This document shows positions 39,687 to 48,129 of a DNA stretch of 64,000 nt, piece by piece. Under the pieces are notes generated by a model. The model made no database searches. It saw only the letters and a list, made by a program, of their open reading frames with translations, and was not told the origin of the DNA. Numbering within the stretch: the first letter of the stretch is position 1; every line of letters begins with the position of its first letter. This stretch comes from Avimicrobium caecorum (GTDB taxonomy: Bacteria > Bacillota > Clostridia > Oscillospirales > Ruminococcaceae): NCBI GenBank assembly GCA_904394705.1, contig CAJFNJ010000004.1:1-64000 (forward strand), given 5' to 3'. Made by a program: the position numbers and the translations under genes.

Positions 39687-39730
39687 ACAGAGGCTGTCGT
39701 TTCCAAAGCGGCAGCCTCTGTACTTTTTTG
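39687..39730 (+). terminator. terminator of nrdR
   Basis: ACAGAGGCTG-TCG pairs with CGG-CAGCCTCTGT and is followed by TACTTTTTTG. Confidence 0.83.
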
Positions 39731-39846
39731 TTCATGGAATCGGCATAAAATGTCGGATTTTGAAACAAACTGTTAAATTAACAGGACAGATGTCCTTTTT
39801 TGCCAAAAATAAATCCAGTATAATATCAAAGTGTGTGATTTGGCGC

Positions 39847-40563
39847 CTATCGGGACGGATCGGAATCAGGCAGGATGCTCCGCAGCAAGGGGAGCTGATC
39901 GGCTGTGATATGGATCTTGCCGGAGCGCACAGTCAGGGCATTCCGTTCCCGGAGGGACTGGACCAGGCGATTGATGGTCCGCACACTCAGGCCGAGGTTA
40001 TAGCTCAGATCCTCACGGGTCATGCGCACCGTTACCTCCTGCCGGCTGTCGATGCCGTTTTCCCGGCAATAGCCGATGAGAAACCGCGCGAATTTGACAA
40101 TGCCGGGTGCAATGGGCATCTGGCTGGCGGTTCTGGCAGAGGAGCCCAGCTTGCGGATCAGCGACTGGATCAGCATCTGACAGAGCTTCGGGTCAACAGC
40201 CTGCCAGGCCAGGAAGCCTTCCACAGGCACAGCCAGGAGCAGGGAATCACTCTTGCAGATCAGGTTGTACTGAACTGCCTGGGCACCCTGATAGCATTCC
40301 ATTTCACAGATGAAATCCCCGGGACCCAGTTCGGTGAAGATAAAGATCGCGCCATTGCTCCAGGCTTCACTGACGGTGTACTGACCTTCCAGGATAATGT
40401 AGACAGCATGGATCGGGTCCCCTTTTTTCAGAAGGGTATCCCGTTCTTTCTGGGTGACGATCCGCAGCTGCGGTAGTATTGCGGCAGGCGGATCAAAGTG
40501 ATGCTTTTCCAGAAATTCCTGCAGGATCAGTTCCTGTTTTGCCTGTGCGCTGCGATGCTCCAT
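39847..40563 (-). CDS. Crp/Fnr family transcriptional regulator
   Basis: Encodes 238 residues: an N-terminal cyclic-nucleotide-binding-type beta barrel (about 30-140) and a C-terminal winged helix with TREDLSYNLGLSVRTINRLVQSL as the recognition helix. No cysteine cluster of Fnr is present, so it more likely senses a small ligand or none. ATG 40563 follows GGAGG; the frame runs far upstream without signal and that part is spurious. It is divergent from an ABC importer operon with overlapping promoters, so it most likely controls that operon and itself. Confidence 0.86.
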   Translation of the reverse strand: MEHRSAQAKQELILQEFLEKHHFDPPAAILPQLRIVTQKERDTLLKKGDPIHAVYIILEGQYTVSEAWSNGAIFIFTELGPGDFICEMECYQGAQAVQYNLICKSDSLLLAVPVEGFLAWQAVDPKLCQMLIQSLIRKLGSSARTASQMPIAPGIVKFARFLIGYCRENGIDSRQEVTVRMTREDLSYNLGLSVRTINRLVQSLRERNALTVRSGKIHITADQLPLLRSILPDSDPSR

Positions 40564-40593
40564 ACAATTCCTCCGGTGGTATTTACTGTTCAT

Positions 40594-40622
40594 ATCATAC
40601 CATAAAAAAGGTATGTTGTGAT
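40594..40622 (-). promoter_or_regulatory. promoter of the Crp-type gene containing an inverted repeat
   Basis: On the minus strand ATCACA, a 17-base spacer and an extended TGGTATGAT. The inverted repeat CATACC-N8-GGTATG (40596-40615) covers the -10 and spacer. On the plus strand TTCATA (40589-40594) and TATGTT (40612-40617) could serve the ABC operon, so a protein bound here would touch both promoters. Confidence 0.6.
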
Positions 40623-40665
40623 AATAAAGATGAAAACAGAAAAGCAAAAAAGGAGATGCAACACC

Positions 40666-41685
40666 ATGAAACGACTGATGGCAATGCTTCTGGCGGCTGC
40701 AATGGCCTGTTCCATGACTGCCTGCAGCAGCTCGGATGGTCAGAAGAGCACTGCAGAGGGAGAGAACGGCGAAATGATAGTCCGCGTGGGTGACTTCCTG
40801 GGTGAGACCTTCCTCTATCCGGTCAAGATTGCCAATGCAAAGGGTTTCTTTGAAGAGGAGTTTGGCAAGGACAACATCACCATTTCCATTGAGTACCTGG
40901 GTTCGGGCGCTGTTATGACTGAGGCCCTGACTGCTGGTGAGCTGGAGATGTCCTTCCTGGGCGGTCAGCCGGCATTCAGCGGTATTTCCAACGGAAACGG
41001 CGTCAAGATTATCTCGATGGCTACTTCTTCGTCTACCGACCCCTGTCTGCTGGTTGCGGCTGATTCGGACATCACAGATGTTTCGCAGCTCAAGGGCAAG
41101 AACCTGGCAGTAAACATCGGCACCGACAACCACTACCAGCTGGTTGAGATGCTGGCTCTGGGCGGCCTGACCGAGGACGACATCAACCTGTATAACCTCA
41201 AGGGCGCCGAGGCCTATGCCGCACTGACCTCCGGTGAGATTGACTGCATGCAGAGCATTGCTCCCAATACCTATCAGTTTGTGGCAAACGGCGATGCCCG
41301 GATTCTGGCTACTATGGACCAGACCGAGGGACGCAATAACCAGGTTCTGGTTGTCAGCCCTGATTTTGCCGAGGAGCATGGCGATATCATTGTACGGTTC
41401 CTGAAGGTTCTGCAGCGTGCAGAGGACTACTACAAGGAGAACCCCGACGAGTGCAAGGATATACTGGTGGAGTATGTAGGTGACAATGTGGACCGTGAAC
41501 TGATGGATGAATACATGGACAAGTATGACTGCTCGCTGCATCTGAATGCTGAGGACAAGGCATATCTGGAGCGTCAGTACAACTTCCTGTATGAGCATGA
41601 TATGCTCTCTGGTCCGGTAGATCTGGAAACTATCTATGATGACAGCTTCCTCATTGAAGCATTTGGCACAACCGAAGCGCACTGA
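40666..41685 (+). CDS. ABC transporter substrate-binding lipoprotein (NitT/TauT type)
   Basis: Encodes 339 residues with a lipobox ending at Cys20. The mature part has the two-lobed NMT1/TauA-like plan: VRVGDFLGETFLYPVKIANAKGFFEEE, LTAGELEMSFLGGQPA and LKGKNLAVNIGTDNHYQ. Such proteins bind sulfonates, nitrate, aromatic acids or pyrimidine precursors; the sequence does not settle which. It heads an operon with an amidohydrolase-like protein, permease and ATPase, opposite a Crp-type regulator. AGGAG lies about 11 bases before ATG. Confidence 0.87.
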   Translation: MKRLMAMLLAAAMACSMTACSSSDGQKSTAEGENGEMIVRVGDFLGETFLYPVKIANAKGFFEEEFGKDNITISIEYLGSGAVMTEALTAGELEMSFLGGQPAFSGISNGNGVKIISMATSSSTDPCLLVAADSDITDVSQLKGKNLAVNIGTDNHYQLVEMLALGGLTEDDINLYNLKGAEAYAALTSGEIDCMQSIAPNTYQFVANGDARILATMDQTEGRNNQVLVVSPDFAEEHGDIIVRFLKVLQRAEDYYKENPDECKDILVEYVGDNVDRELMDEYMDKYDCSLHLNAEDKAYLERQYNFLYEHDMLSGPVDLETIYDDSFLIEAFGTTEAH

Positions 41686-41705
41686 CTATCCTGATATTTG
41701 AGCGA

Positions 41706-41740
41706 CAACGGCTGCGGTATGTACTTTGCTGCGGCCGTTG
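41706..41740 (+). other. intercistronic stem-loop after the binding-protein gene
   Basis: CAACGGC (41706-41712) pairs with GCCGTTG (41734-41740), with further inner pairing; no T run follows. It may stabilise the upstream message so that the binding protein is made in excess over the permease. Confidence 0.45.
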
Positions 41741-41785
41741 CTGTATGTCGGATTGTATTCTCTGCGCGTCATGAAAGGAGATTTC

Positions 41786-42619
41786 ATGGGTATCATTGAT
41801 TTTCGCATGCGTCCCCTGTATGGCGGATATCTGTCCATGGCTGAGGCGGGAACCACCGATAAGTTCCTCACCGGACTGCGCTGTCAGATCACTCCTTCGA
41901 TCCGGGAGTGCTCCATTGAGCTGCTGGTAAAGGAGATGGACGAGGCCGGGATTGAAAAGGCTGTTATCCCCGGACGGCAGTCCTCCGGAACTTTTGTGGA
42001 CAACCAGGAACTGTGTGACCTGGCAAAGCAGTGGCCCGGACGGTTCATTCCGTTCCCGCTCTATGATCCGCTGCGTCCCAAGGAGAGCCTGGAGGAAGTT
42101 CGCCGCATCCTGATGGACGGCCCTGGCGGCGGTGTTACCATTGAACCCGGTTTCGGCAATACCCTGCGGTTTGATGACCCGGGATATTTCCCGCTCTACC
42201 GCTGGCTGGAGGATAACGGCATCCCGCTGATGCTCACCTTCAGCGGTTCCATTACCCCCACCATTGACTGCACACTCCCCGGACGGCTGGATCTGGTGGC
42301 ACAGACCCATCCCAACCTGAAGATCGTAGTCGGACATGCCGGCTGGCCCTGGAGCAAGGAACTCATCTGCATGGGATTCTTCCGCCGCAATATCTATCTG
42401 GCGCCGGATCTCTATTCTATGGCTTCGGTGCCCGGCAGTGAGGACTACCGTCTGGCAGCGGCCGGAATGCTGCAGGACCGGTTCCTGTTCGGTTCCTCTT
42501 ATCCGCTGGTTCCGCTGGGTGAGGCTGTGGACAATGTCCGTGCCTGGAAGCTGGACCCTGCATGTGAGCAGAGAGTCCTCCATGATACAGCGGCAGAACT
42601 GCTGAGCTGGAAATTCTAA
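41786..42619 (+). CDS. amidohydrolase-like TIM-barrel protein without the HxH metal motif
   Basis: Encodes 277 residues related to the amidohydrolase-2 family: LDLVAQTHPNLKIVVGHAGWPW and the late FLFGSSYPLVPLGE are typical. The first strand, where the metal-binding HxH stands in ordinary members, reads IIDFRMRP, so the two histidines are missing. This resembles a subset in Clostridia annotated as amidohydrolase but whose chemistry is unknown. It lies between the binding protein and permease of an ABC importer, so it may process or sense the imported compound. ATG 41786 follows AAGGAG by five bases. Confidence 0.72.
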   Translation: MGIIDFRMRPLYGGYLSMAEAGTTDKFLTGLRCQITPSIRECSIELLVKEMDEAGIEKAVIPGRQSSGTFVDNQELCDLAKQWPGRFIPFPLYDPLRPKESLEEVRRILMDGPGGGVTIEPGFGNTLRFDDPGYFPLYRWLEDNGIPLMLTFSGSITPTIDCTLPGRLDLVAQTHPNLKIVVGHAGWPWSKELICMGFFRRNIYLAPDLYSMASVPGSEDYRLAAAGMLQDRFLFGSSYPLVPLGEAVDNVRAWKLDPACEQRVLHDTAAELLSWKF

Positions 42620-42642
42620 TCGACCGAAGGAGTTGTGATCTT

Positions 42643-43434
42643 GTGGAAAAAAATAAGGCTATGCTGGCAGGCAACCGTGCGTACCAGCTCTTCCTGGCGG
42701 TGATTGCTCCGCTGACTGTTTTGCTGATCTGGGCACTCGGTTCCAATCTGGGACTGATCCGTGCCAGTATTCTGCCGTCGCCCCAGCGGGTGCTGTCGAC
42801 CCTCATTTCGCTCTGCACCAGCGGTCAGATGGCAGAGGATCTGAGCATCAGTATGCTGCGTGTTCTGCGCGGCTTCGGCCTGGGTGCTGTCTGCGGCATC
42901 ATCTTCGGTTCGCTGATGGGCTTCTCCAAGACTGCCAATAAGGTCCTGGGTTCGCTGGTCAGCATTCTGCGTCCTGTTCCCATGCTGGCCTGGGTACCGC
43001 TGTTTATCCTGTGGCTGGGCATCGGGGAAAGCTCCAAGACTGCTGTTATCTTCATCGGCAGTTTCTGGTCGGTTCTGCTCAACACCATCCATGGCATCCA
43101 GAGCACTGACCCCAAGCTCCTGGAGGTTGCCTATATCCTGAAGAAGAGCAAGTGGGAGACTATCACCAGTGTCTACCTGCCTTCGGCTCTGCCGTCGGTC
43201 TTTACCGGTCTGCGGCTGGGTATGGGTTCCGCCTGGACCTGCGTGGTCGGTGCTGAAATGATCGCCGCTTCCAGTGGTATCGGCTATATGATCAGCTATG
43301 CCCGGGAACTGGCACAGCCTGCCAAGGTGTTTGCCGGCATTATCGTGATCGGCGCTATCGGTCTTTTGATCGATCAGGTACTCCTGCGGCTGCAGCGGGT
43401 ACTGCTGAAATGGTCCTATGTGGACGAGAAGTAA
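42643..43434 (+). CDS. ABC transporter permease (NitT/TauT type)
   Basis: Encodes 263 residues with six membrane helices and the ILPSPQRVLSTL opening of the SsuC/TauC/NrtB group. The EAA-like loop that docks to the ATPase reads LLEVAYILKKSKWETITSVYLPSALP-like; its core is SKWETITSVYLP. The start is GTG 42643, ten bases after AAGGAG. It pairs with the ATPase 11 bases downstream and the binding protein upstream. Confidence 0.9.
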   Translation: MEKNKAMLAGNRAYQLFLAVIAPLTVLLIWALGSNLGLIRASILPSPQRVLSTLISLCTSGQMAEDLSISMLRVLRGFGLGAVCGIIFGSLMGFSKTANKVLGSLVSILRPVPMLAWVPLFILWLGIGESSKTAVIFIGSFWSVLLNTIHGIQSTDPKLLEVAYILKKSKWETITSVYLPSALPSVFTGLRLGMGSAWTCVVGAEMIAASSGIGYMISYARELAQPAKVFAGIIVIGAIGLLIDQVLLRLQRVLLKWSYVDEK

Positions 43435-43445
43435 GGAGGACCGAT

Positions 43446-44231
43446 ATGTCTGACGAGAGAAAAACACAGGTTCTGGTGGATGGCGTCCGCAGAACCTTCC
43501 AGATTTCCGGCAGTGAACTGGTGGTACTGGACCGTATTGACCTGGATATCAAAGAGGGCGAATTCATCAGTATCGTAGGCGCCAGCGGCTGCGGCAAGAG
43601 TACACTGCTCAAGCTGATTGTCGGTCTGGACCATCCCACCTCGGGCCAGATCAAGGTGGGCGAACGGGTTGTAACCGAGCCCTCCCTGGACTGCGGCATC
43701 ATTTTTCAGGAGGCCAGACTCTATCCCTGGCTGACTGTGTGGAAGAATGTGGAATTCGGCATCACCCGCAAGCTCGGTGCAGCTGAGCGCCGGGAACTGA
43801 TCCAGCAGCACATTGACCTGGTGGGTCTGCATGGATTCGAAAATGCCCTGCCCAAGCAGCTCTCCGGTGGTATGCAGCAGCGTGTGAGCATTGCCCGTGC
43901 TCTGGTAAACCGCCCGGATGTACTGCTGCTGGATGAGCCTTTCGGCGCGCTGGATGCCCTGACCCGGATCAACATGCAGCGGGAAGTCCTGCGCATCTGG
44001 GAAGCTGAGAAAAAGACCATGATCCTGGTAACCCATGATATTGATGAGGCCATCTATCTCAGTGACCGGATCGTTGTGCTGTCCAGCCGTCCCGGACGGG
44101 TCCATGACATCATCAATGTGGATCTGCCCCGCCCGAGAGAGCGCAGCGGTGAGGAGTTTATCCGCATCCGCACCAAGATCCATGAGTACTTCTTCCAGAA
44201 TGCCATTGGCGGCAGCGAACTGGCTGAATAA
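43446..44231 (+). CDS. ABC transporter ATP-binding protein (NitT/TauT type)
   Basis: Encodes 261 residues with Walker A GASGCGKST, signature LSGGMQQR, Walker B VLLLDEPFGALD and the H-loop VTHD. It matches SsuB/TauB ATPases. ATG 43446 follows AAGGAGG by about six bases; an upstream in-frame ATG at 43410 lies inside the permease gene. It ends the importer operon at a strong terminator. Confidence 0.92.
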   Translation: MSDERKTQVLVDGVRRTFQISGSELVVLDRIDLDIKEGEFISIVGASGCGKSTLLKLIVGLDHPTSGQIKVGERVVTEPSLDCGIIFQEARLYPWLTVWKNVEFGITRKLGAAERRELIQQHIDLVGLHGFENALPKQLSGGMQQRVSIARALVNRPDVLLLDEPFGALDALTRINMQREVLRIWEAEKKTMILVTHDIDEAIYLSDRIVVLSSRPGRVHDIINVDLPRPRERSGEEFIRIRTKIHEYFFQNAIGGSELAE

Positions 44232-44247
44232 TATTGCTTTTCTGTGT

Positions 44248-44288
44248 AAAAGCCCGGACCTTTCGATGTGAAAGGCCCGGGCTTTTTG
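44248..44288. terminator. bidirectional terminator after the ABC operon
   Basis: AAAGCCCGG-CCTTTC pairs with GAAAGG-CCCGGGCTTT, with T runs on both strands; it also ends the convergent yetF unit. Confidence 0.87.
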
Positions 44289-44309
44289 TATTCTCCGGGG
44301 AGCGGGGGA

Positions 44310-44690
44310 TCAGACGATGTTGGAGAGGACAAACTGCTCTGACTCCCAGATGTGGATCAGCATCCGCCGGACTGTGTTGGCCTCAGCCGCAAAGGAGGGG
44401 ATCTCTCCATAGCGCAGGTATCCCGGCAGCTTGGCAATGGACAGGGTGACCTGGTCCAGATCCCCATGCCGCACAAAGGCAAGGATGCTGTGTTCATTTT
44501 CCTCCCAGTCCTGCTGCAGGGCGCTGGCCCGTTCCCAGGCCGCCTGCATCTCGCCCCGTTCCACCAGCTGGGAGATGCCGTCGATCTCTGCCAGCACATG
44601 ATCCTTTACCTCAGTGAGCCGGTCAAAGGTCCAGTCCCCGGCCCAGATCAGCCCCACTACCAGCAGAATGCAGATAATAAACCGCTTCAT
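44310..44690 (-). CDS. DUF4363 protein
   Basis: Encodes 126 residues with an N-terminal membrane anchor (about 4-20) and a helical exterior part typical of DUF4363 (WERASALQQDWEENEHSI; SIAKLPGYLRYGEI). Function is unknown. The family commonly follows yetF in spore formers, and here it overlaps it by four bases, so the two probably act together. Confidence 0.78.
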   Translation of the reverse strand: MKRFIICILLVVGLIWAGDWTFDRLTEVKDHVLAEIDGISQLVERGEMQAAWERASALQQDWEENEHSILAFVRHGDLDQVTLSIAKLPGYLRYGEIPSFAAEANTVRRMLIHIWESEQFVLSNIV

Positions 44691-45367
44691 GTCTTATCCT
44701 TCTTTACAATATGGTATTTCCGGCGGCGGTCACAGATCATCAGGAAGATGTCCTTCTGGGCAATGCCCTCCTGCTCCAGCGCCTTCTGCAGCCATACCGG
44801 CGATACGCCGCAGTAGTCCAGGGAATCGGGCAGCACCCGGCCCTGATCCACGATCACCACCGGGGGAGCATCGATGAAGTCGTCCCGGTGCAGTCCCAGA
44901 TCCCCGCCGGTGGCAGGACGGGCGGCAAACCGGGGATAGACCGACAGGGAACCGGTGGTCTCCACCACGGCGAACAGCACTTCGCTGGGGTCAAAATACC
45001 CGGCGGCCCGCAGCTGTTCGATGAGGTCGTCCACCGAAAAACGCAGATCCCGCAGTTCCTTCTGCATGATCTGTCCGTCCCGGATCACCATTTTTGGGCC
45101 GCCGCAGAAGAGCCGGCGGGCGGTGCGGCTGCGCATGGTGAGCCCGGAGATGAACACCTCAAAGCAGACAATGGTGAGGATCGGCACAATACCGCCCGAA
45201 AGGGGCACATCCACATCCTGAATGGGCAGGGTGGCGATATTGGAGATGAGAATGGTCACCACCAGTTCACTGGGCTGCAGTTCGCCGATCTGCCGTTTGC
45301 CCATGATCCGGAGCCCTGCGACGATCAGCAGATAGAGCAGAATGGTTCTGGCCATCAGTGCATACAT
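44687..45367 (-). CDS. YetF family (DUF421) membrane protein
   Basis: Encodes 226 residues: three N-terminal membrane helices and a cytoplasmic DUF421 domain, with LRIMGKRQIGELQPSELVVTILISN as the family signature and LRDLRFSVDDLIEQLRAAG in the soluble part. YetF-type proteins in Bacillus are sporulation- or germination-linked in some lineages, but the molecular role is unclear. ATG 45367 follows GGAGG by nine bases; the frame extends upstream to 45406 without signal. It is divergent from the gerABC operon. Confidence 0.87.
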   Translation of the reverse strand: MYALMARTILLYLLIVAGLRIMGKRQIGELQPSELVVTILISNIATLPIQDVDVPLSGGIVPILTIVCFEVFISGLTMRSRTARRLFCGGPKMVIRDGQIMQKELRDLRFSVDDLIEQLRAAGYFDPSEVLFAVVETTGSLSVYPRFAARPATGGDLGLHRDDFIDAPPVVIVDQGRVLPDSLDYCGVSPVWLQKALEQEGIAQKDIFLMICDRRRKYHIVKKDKT

Positions 45368-45435
45368 GAAAAAACTCCTCCTTGTTACAGGAATTAGCAT
45401 GGACAAAGCCGGGCAGGATTATTCCCGGATCACAG

Positions 45436-45465
45436 ACATAAAAAGTCCATGGCTGGTCCATACTC
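45436..45465 (+). promoter_or_regulatory. possible sigma-G (forespore) promoter of gerABC
   Basis: ACATA (45436-45440), 18 bases and CATACTC (45459-45465) resemble the sigma-G pattern GNATR-N17/18-CATNNTA. The start point would fall at the ribosome binding site, giving a very short leader, so this is tentative. Confidence 0.3.
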
Positions 45466-45487
45466 ACAGAAAAGGAGGGAAACGGTT

Positions 45488-47047
45488 TTGCTGTTTGATA
45501 AACTGAAGCGGGAAAAGCGGCATACTTATGAGGTTCCGAAGCGGGACCCGGGACTGGATCAGCCGCTGAGTCCCACGCTGGAGGATACCCTGGCAAGGCT
45601 GGCACAGCTCACCGGACAGACGGCGGATCTGCAGGTCAACCGTCTGGAGGTGGAGGGCTACAAGCTGGCCTTTGTGATGTTTGAAGGGCTGGTGAACTAC
45701 CAGACCCTGATCCTGGGGACAGCCTCGGATCTGCACCGGCTTCTGGCAGGGCAGAAAATCCCGTCCTGTCTGGTACCCGACCGGCTCTGTCAGGAGCTGT
45801 TCATGGCAGGGGACAAGAAAAAGCTCCGGAGCTTTGAAGAGCTGATCCAGTTCATCGCTTCGGGCTTTGCTGTGCTGCTCATCGACGGCAGCCCCGAGGG
45901 GGTGGCACTGGGGGTCCAGGGATTCAGCTTCCGCTCCATCGGGGAACCGGCCTCGGAAAACAACCTCCGGGGCTCCCGGGAGGGCTTTGCGGAGCCGATC
46001 CGCATCAATATGTCCATGATCCGGCGGCGCATGAAAACCCCCAGCCTGCGCATGAAGCTGCTCAAGGTGGGGGAGAAGAGCCGCACCGATGTCTGTCTGG
46101 TCTACCGCAGTGACTATGCCGATCCCGAGATGGTGCGGCGGGTGGAACAGCGCCTGCGGGAAGTCCGCCTGGATAACCTCATGGACTCGGGATATCTGCG
46201 GCCCTTTCTGGAAAGCGGGCCGTTTTCCCTGTTCTCGGGCACCGGGGTCACCGAACGCCCGGATACCCTCTGTGCCAAGGTCAGTGAGGGGCGCATTGCC
46301 ATCCTGGTGGATGGCAGCCCCTATGCTATTCTGCTGCCCTGCCTGTTCTCGGAGAACTTCCAGAGCATGGACGACTATGCCGAGCGCCCCTATTATGCGG
46401 TGTTTATCCGGCTCATCAAGTATCTGGCCTTCTTTTTAACTATCCTGCTGCCCGGCTGCTATGTGGCGGCAGTGAACTTCCATCCCGAGCTGATCCCCGA
46501 CCAGCTGCTCTTCCGCATTGCCGAAGCCGAGCAGGGCATGGCATTTCCGCTCATGTTCCAGGCGCTGCTGATCCACTTTATCTATGAGCTGATGCGGGAG
46601 GCCGGACTTCGCCTGCCCCGTCCGGTGGGACATGCCGTGAGCATCATCGGGGCACTGGTGATCGGCGATGCGGCAGTCACCGCCGGGCTCATCAGCACCC
46701 CCATGGTGATGGTGGTGGCTCTGACCACCATCAGTTCCTTTGTGATCCCCTCGCTGTATGAGCCGGTGACGCTGCTGCGTCTGCTGTTTATCCTGCTGGG
46801 CGGGACACTGGGACTGTACGGCGTGGTGCTGGGGCTGGCCTTTGTGGGGGTGAACCTCTGCTCGGTGACGGTGCTGGGCGTTCCGGCTACCTCGCCGGAG
46901 ACCCCGCTGTCCCTCTATTCCCTGCGGGATACCCTGATCCGGGTGGGATGGCGGCAGCTGGGACAGGAGCAGTTCATCATCTCCCGCACCGCCGGAGCGG
47001 ATCAGAACGGAGAACCAGCCGACCAGAACGGGGAGGGACAGCCATGA
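45488..47047 (+). CDS. spore germination protein, GerA family subunit A
   Basis: Encodes 519 residues. The soluble N-terminal domain (about 1-300) is followed by about five membrane helices, as in GerAA/GerKA: RLIKYLAFFLTILLPGCYVA, then the conserved AFPLMFQALLIHFIYELMREAGLRLPRP and GALVIGDAAVTAGL segments. It forms the nutrient receptor or channel part of the germinosome in the spore inner membrane. The start is probably TTG 45488, nine bases after AAGGAGG; the in-frame ATG at 45449 lacks a site. It overlaps the permease-like gene by four bases. Confidence 0.9.
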   Translation: MLFDKLKREKRHTYEVPKRDPGLDQPLSPTLEDTLARLAQLTGQTADLQVNRLEVEGYKLAFVMFEGLVNYQTLILGTASDLHRLLAGQKIPSCLVPDRLCQELFMAGDKKKLRSFEELIQFIASGFAVLLIDGSPEGVALGVQGFSFRSIGEPASENNLRGSREGFAEPIRINMSMIRRRMKTPSLRMKLLKVGEKSRTDVCLVYRSDYADPEMVRRVEQRLREVRLDNLMDSGYLRPFLESGPFSLFSGTGVTERPDTLCAKVSEGRIAILVDGSPYAILLPCLFSENFQSMDDYAERPYYAVFIRLIKYLAFFLTILLPGCYVAAVNFHPELIPDQLLFRIAEAEQGMAFPLMFQALLIHFIYELMREAGLRLPRPVGHAVSIIGALVIGDAAVTAGLISTPMVMVVALTTISSFVIPSLYEPVTLLRLLFILLGGTLGLYGVVLGLAFVGVNLCSVTVLGVPATSPETPLSLYSLRDTLIRVGWRQLGQEQFIISRTAGADQNGEPADQNGEGQP

Positions 47048-48129
47048 CAAAAAACCATATCGGAGCGCTTCCGGCTTCAGCACTGATCTTCTGCTGCCGG
47101 ATCTTCTACCTGCTCACCTATTCGCCCCGGGGACCGGAGTATGGTGGCTCTGCCAGCATGATCGCCTTCCTGGCGGCAGGACTGGTCTCCATCGGGCTGT
47201 GCGCCGTGTTCTGGGGTCTGCTGCGCCGGTGCGGTGCCTCAGGCCTGCCCGAACTGTTCCACCGGCAGGGCAGGGTGTTTGCCGCTTTCTGTGAGCTGGC
47301 AGTCCTGCTGGTGCTCACCGGCTCGGCGCTCAGCACTGTGATGAACGCCTCAGGCTTCCTCACTTCAGCGGTCTATCCCGGGGCGGGCGCCCAGATCACG
47401 GCAGCTGCCGCCATGCTGGTCTGCGCCTATGGGGCGTACTCGGGCATCGAAGCGGTCTCCCGTATGGCACTGCCGGTGGCGGCGGTGTTTGTAGCGGGCC
47501 TGGCGGTAGCTGCCGCCGGCATCGCCCGGGAGATCCAGCCCGCCTATTTCACCTTTGCCGGGGCAGAGGCAGTCCCCCAGGTGCTGGAGCTGTTTTTCCA
47601 GGCATTGTACCACAATACCGAAGTCCTGCTCTTCCTGCTCCTCACCGATAAGGTCCGGGGGGCGGGCACGGCAGTCTATGCCCGGGGCGTACTGGGCTCC
47701 ATGACCTTTTACCAGCTGAGCATCCTGCTGGTCACTGTGACGCTGGGGCCGTTTGCCTATGTGCGCAGCTATCCCATCTATTCCATGCTGGCGGCGGCGG
47801 AGCTCTCGGTGGTCACCCGGCTGGACATCATCAACCTGCTGGTGTGGATTCTGGTGGCCTTTGTCCGGGGCGCAGCCTACCTCTACTGCATGGTGGGCTG
47901 TGTACGCCGTCTGGCACCCGGACTGCGCCGGAGTCACGCCGCTGCCGGGGTAGGGATTGGCATGACGGCCCTGGCCTGGTACCTCTGCGGCAGTCTGGAC
48001 CGGGGGCTGGAGCTGTGGGAACTGTGGAGCGGCGCGGCGCCCTTCCTGCTCTCGGCGGCAATTATCCTGCTGAGCGTACTGGCGGCGCTGGCAGCTGGAA
48101 AGAAGGTGAAATCATGCGAAAATGGCTGA
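47044..48129 (+). CDS. spore germination permease, GerAB family subunit B
   Basis: Encodes 361 residues with about ten membrane helices, an amino-acid-permease-like fold as in GerAB. The opening MTKNHIGALPASALIFCCRIFYLL and the YSGIEAVSRM segment fit the family. The B subunit binds the germinant in the best-studied receptors. Its start overlaps the A-subunit stop (ATGA), and its end overlaps the lipoprotein gene by 16 bases. Confidence 0.86.
   Translation: MTKNHIGALPASALIFCCRIFYLLTYSPRGPEYGGSASMIAFLAAGLVSIGLCAVFWGLLRRCGASGLPELFHRQGRVFAAFCELAVLLVLTGSALSTVMNASGFLTSAVYPGAGAQITAAAAMLVCAYGAYSGIEAVSRMALPVAAVFVAGLAVAAAGIAREIQPAYFTFAGAEAVPQVLELFFQALYHNTEVLLFLLLTDKVRGAGTAVYARGVLGSMTFYQLSILLVTVTLGPFAYVRSYPIYSMLAAAELSVVTRLDIINLLVWILVAFVRGAAYLYCMVGCVRRLAPGLRRSHAAAGVGIGMTALAWYLCGSLDRGLELWELWSGAAPFLLSAAIILLSVLAALAAGKKVKSCENG

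Noticed and set aside
40564..41682. A long N-terminal extension of the Crp-type protein
   Set aside because: The extension is antisense to the binding-protein lipoprotein gene; ATG 40563 has a good GGAGG site and fits family length.
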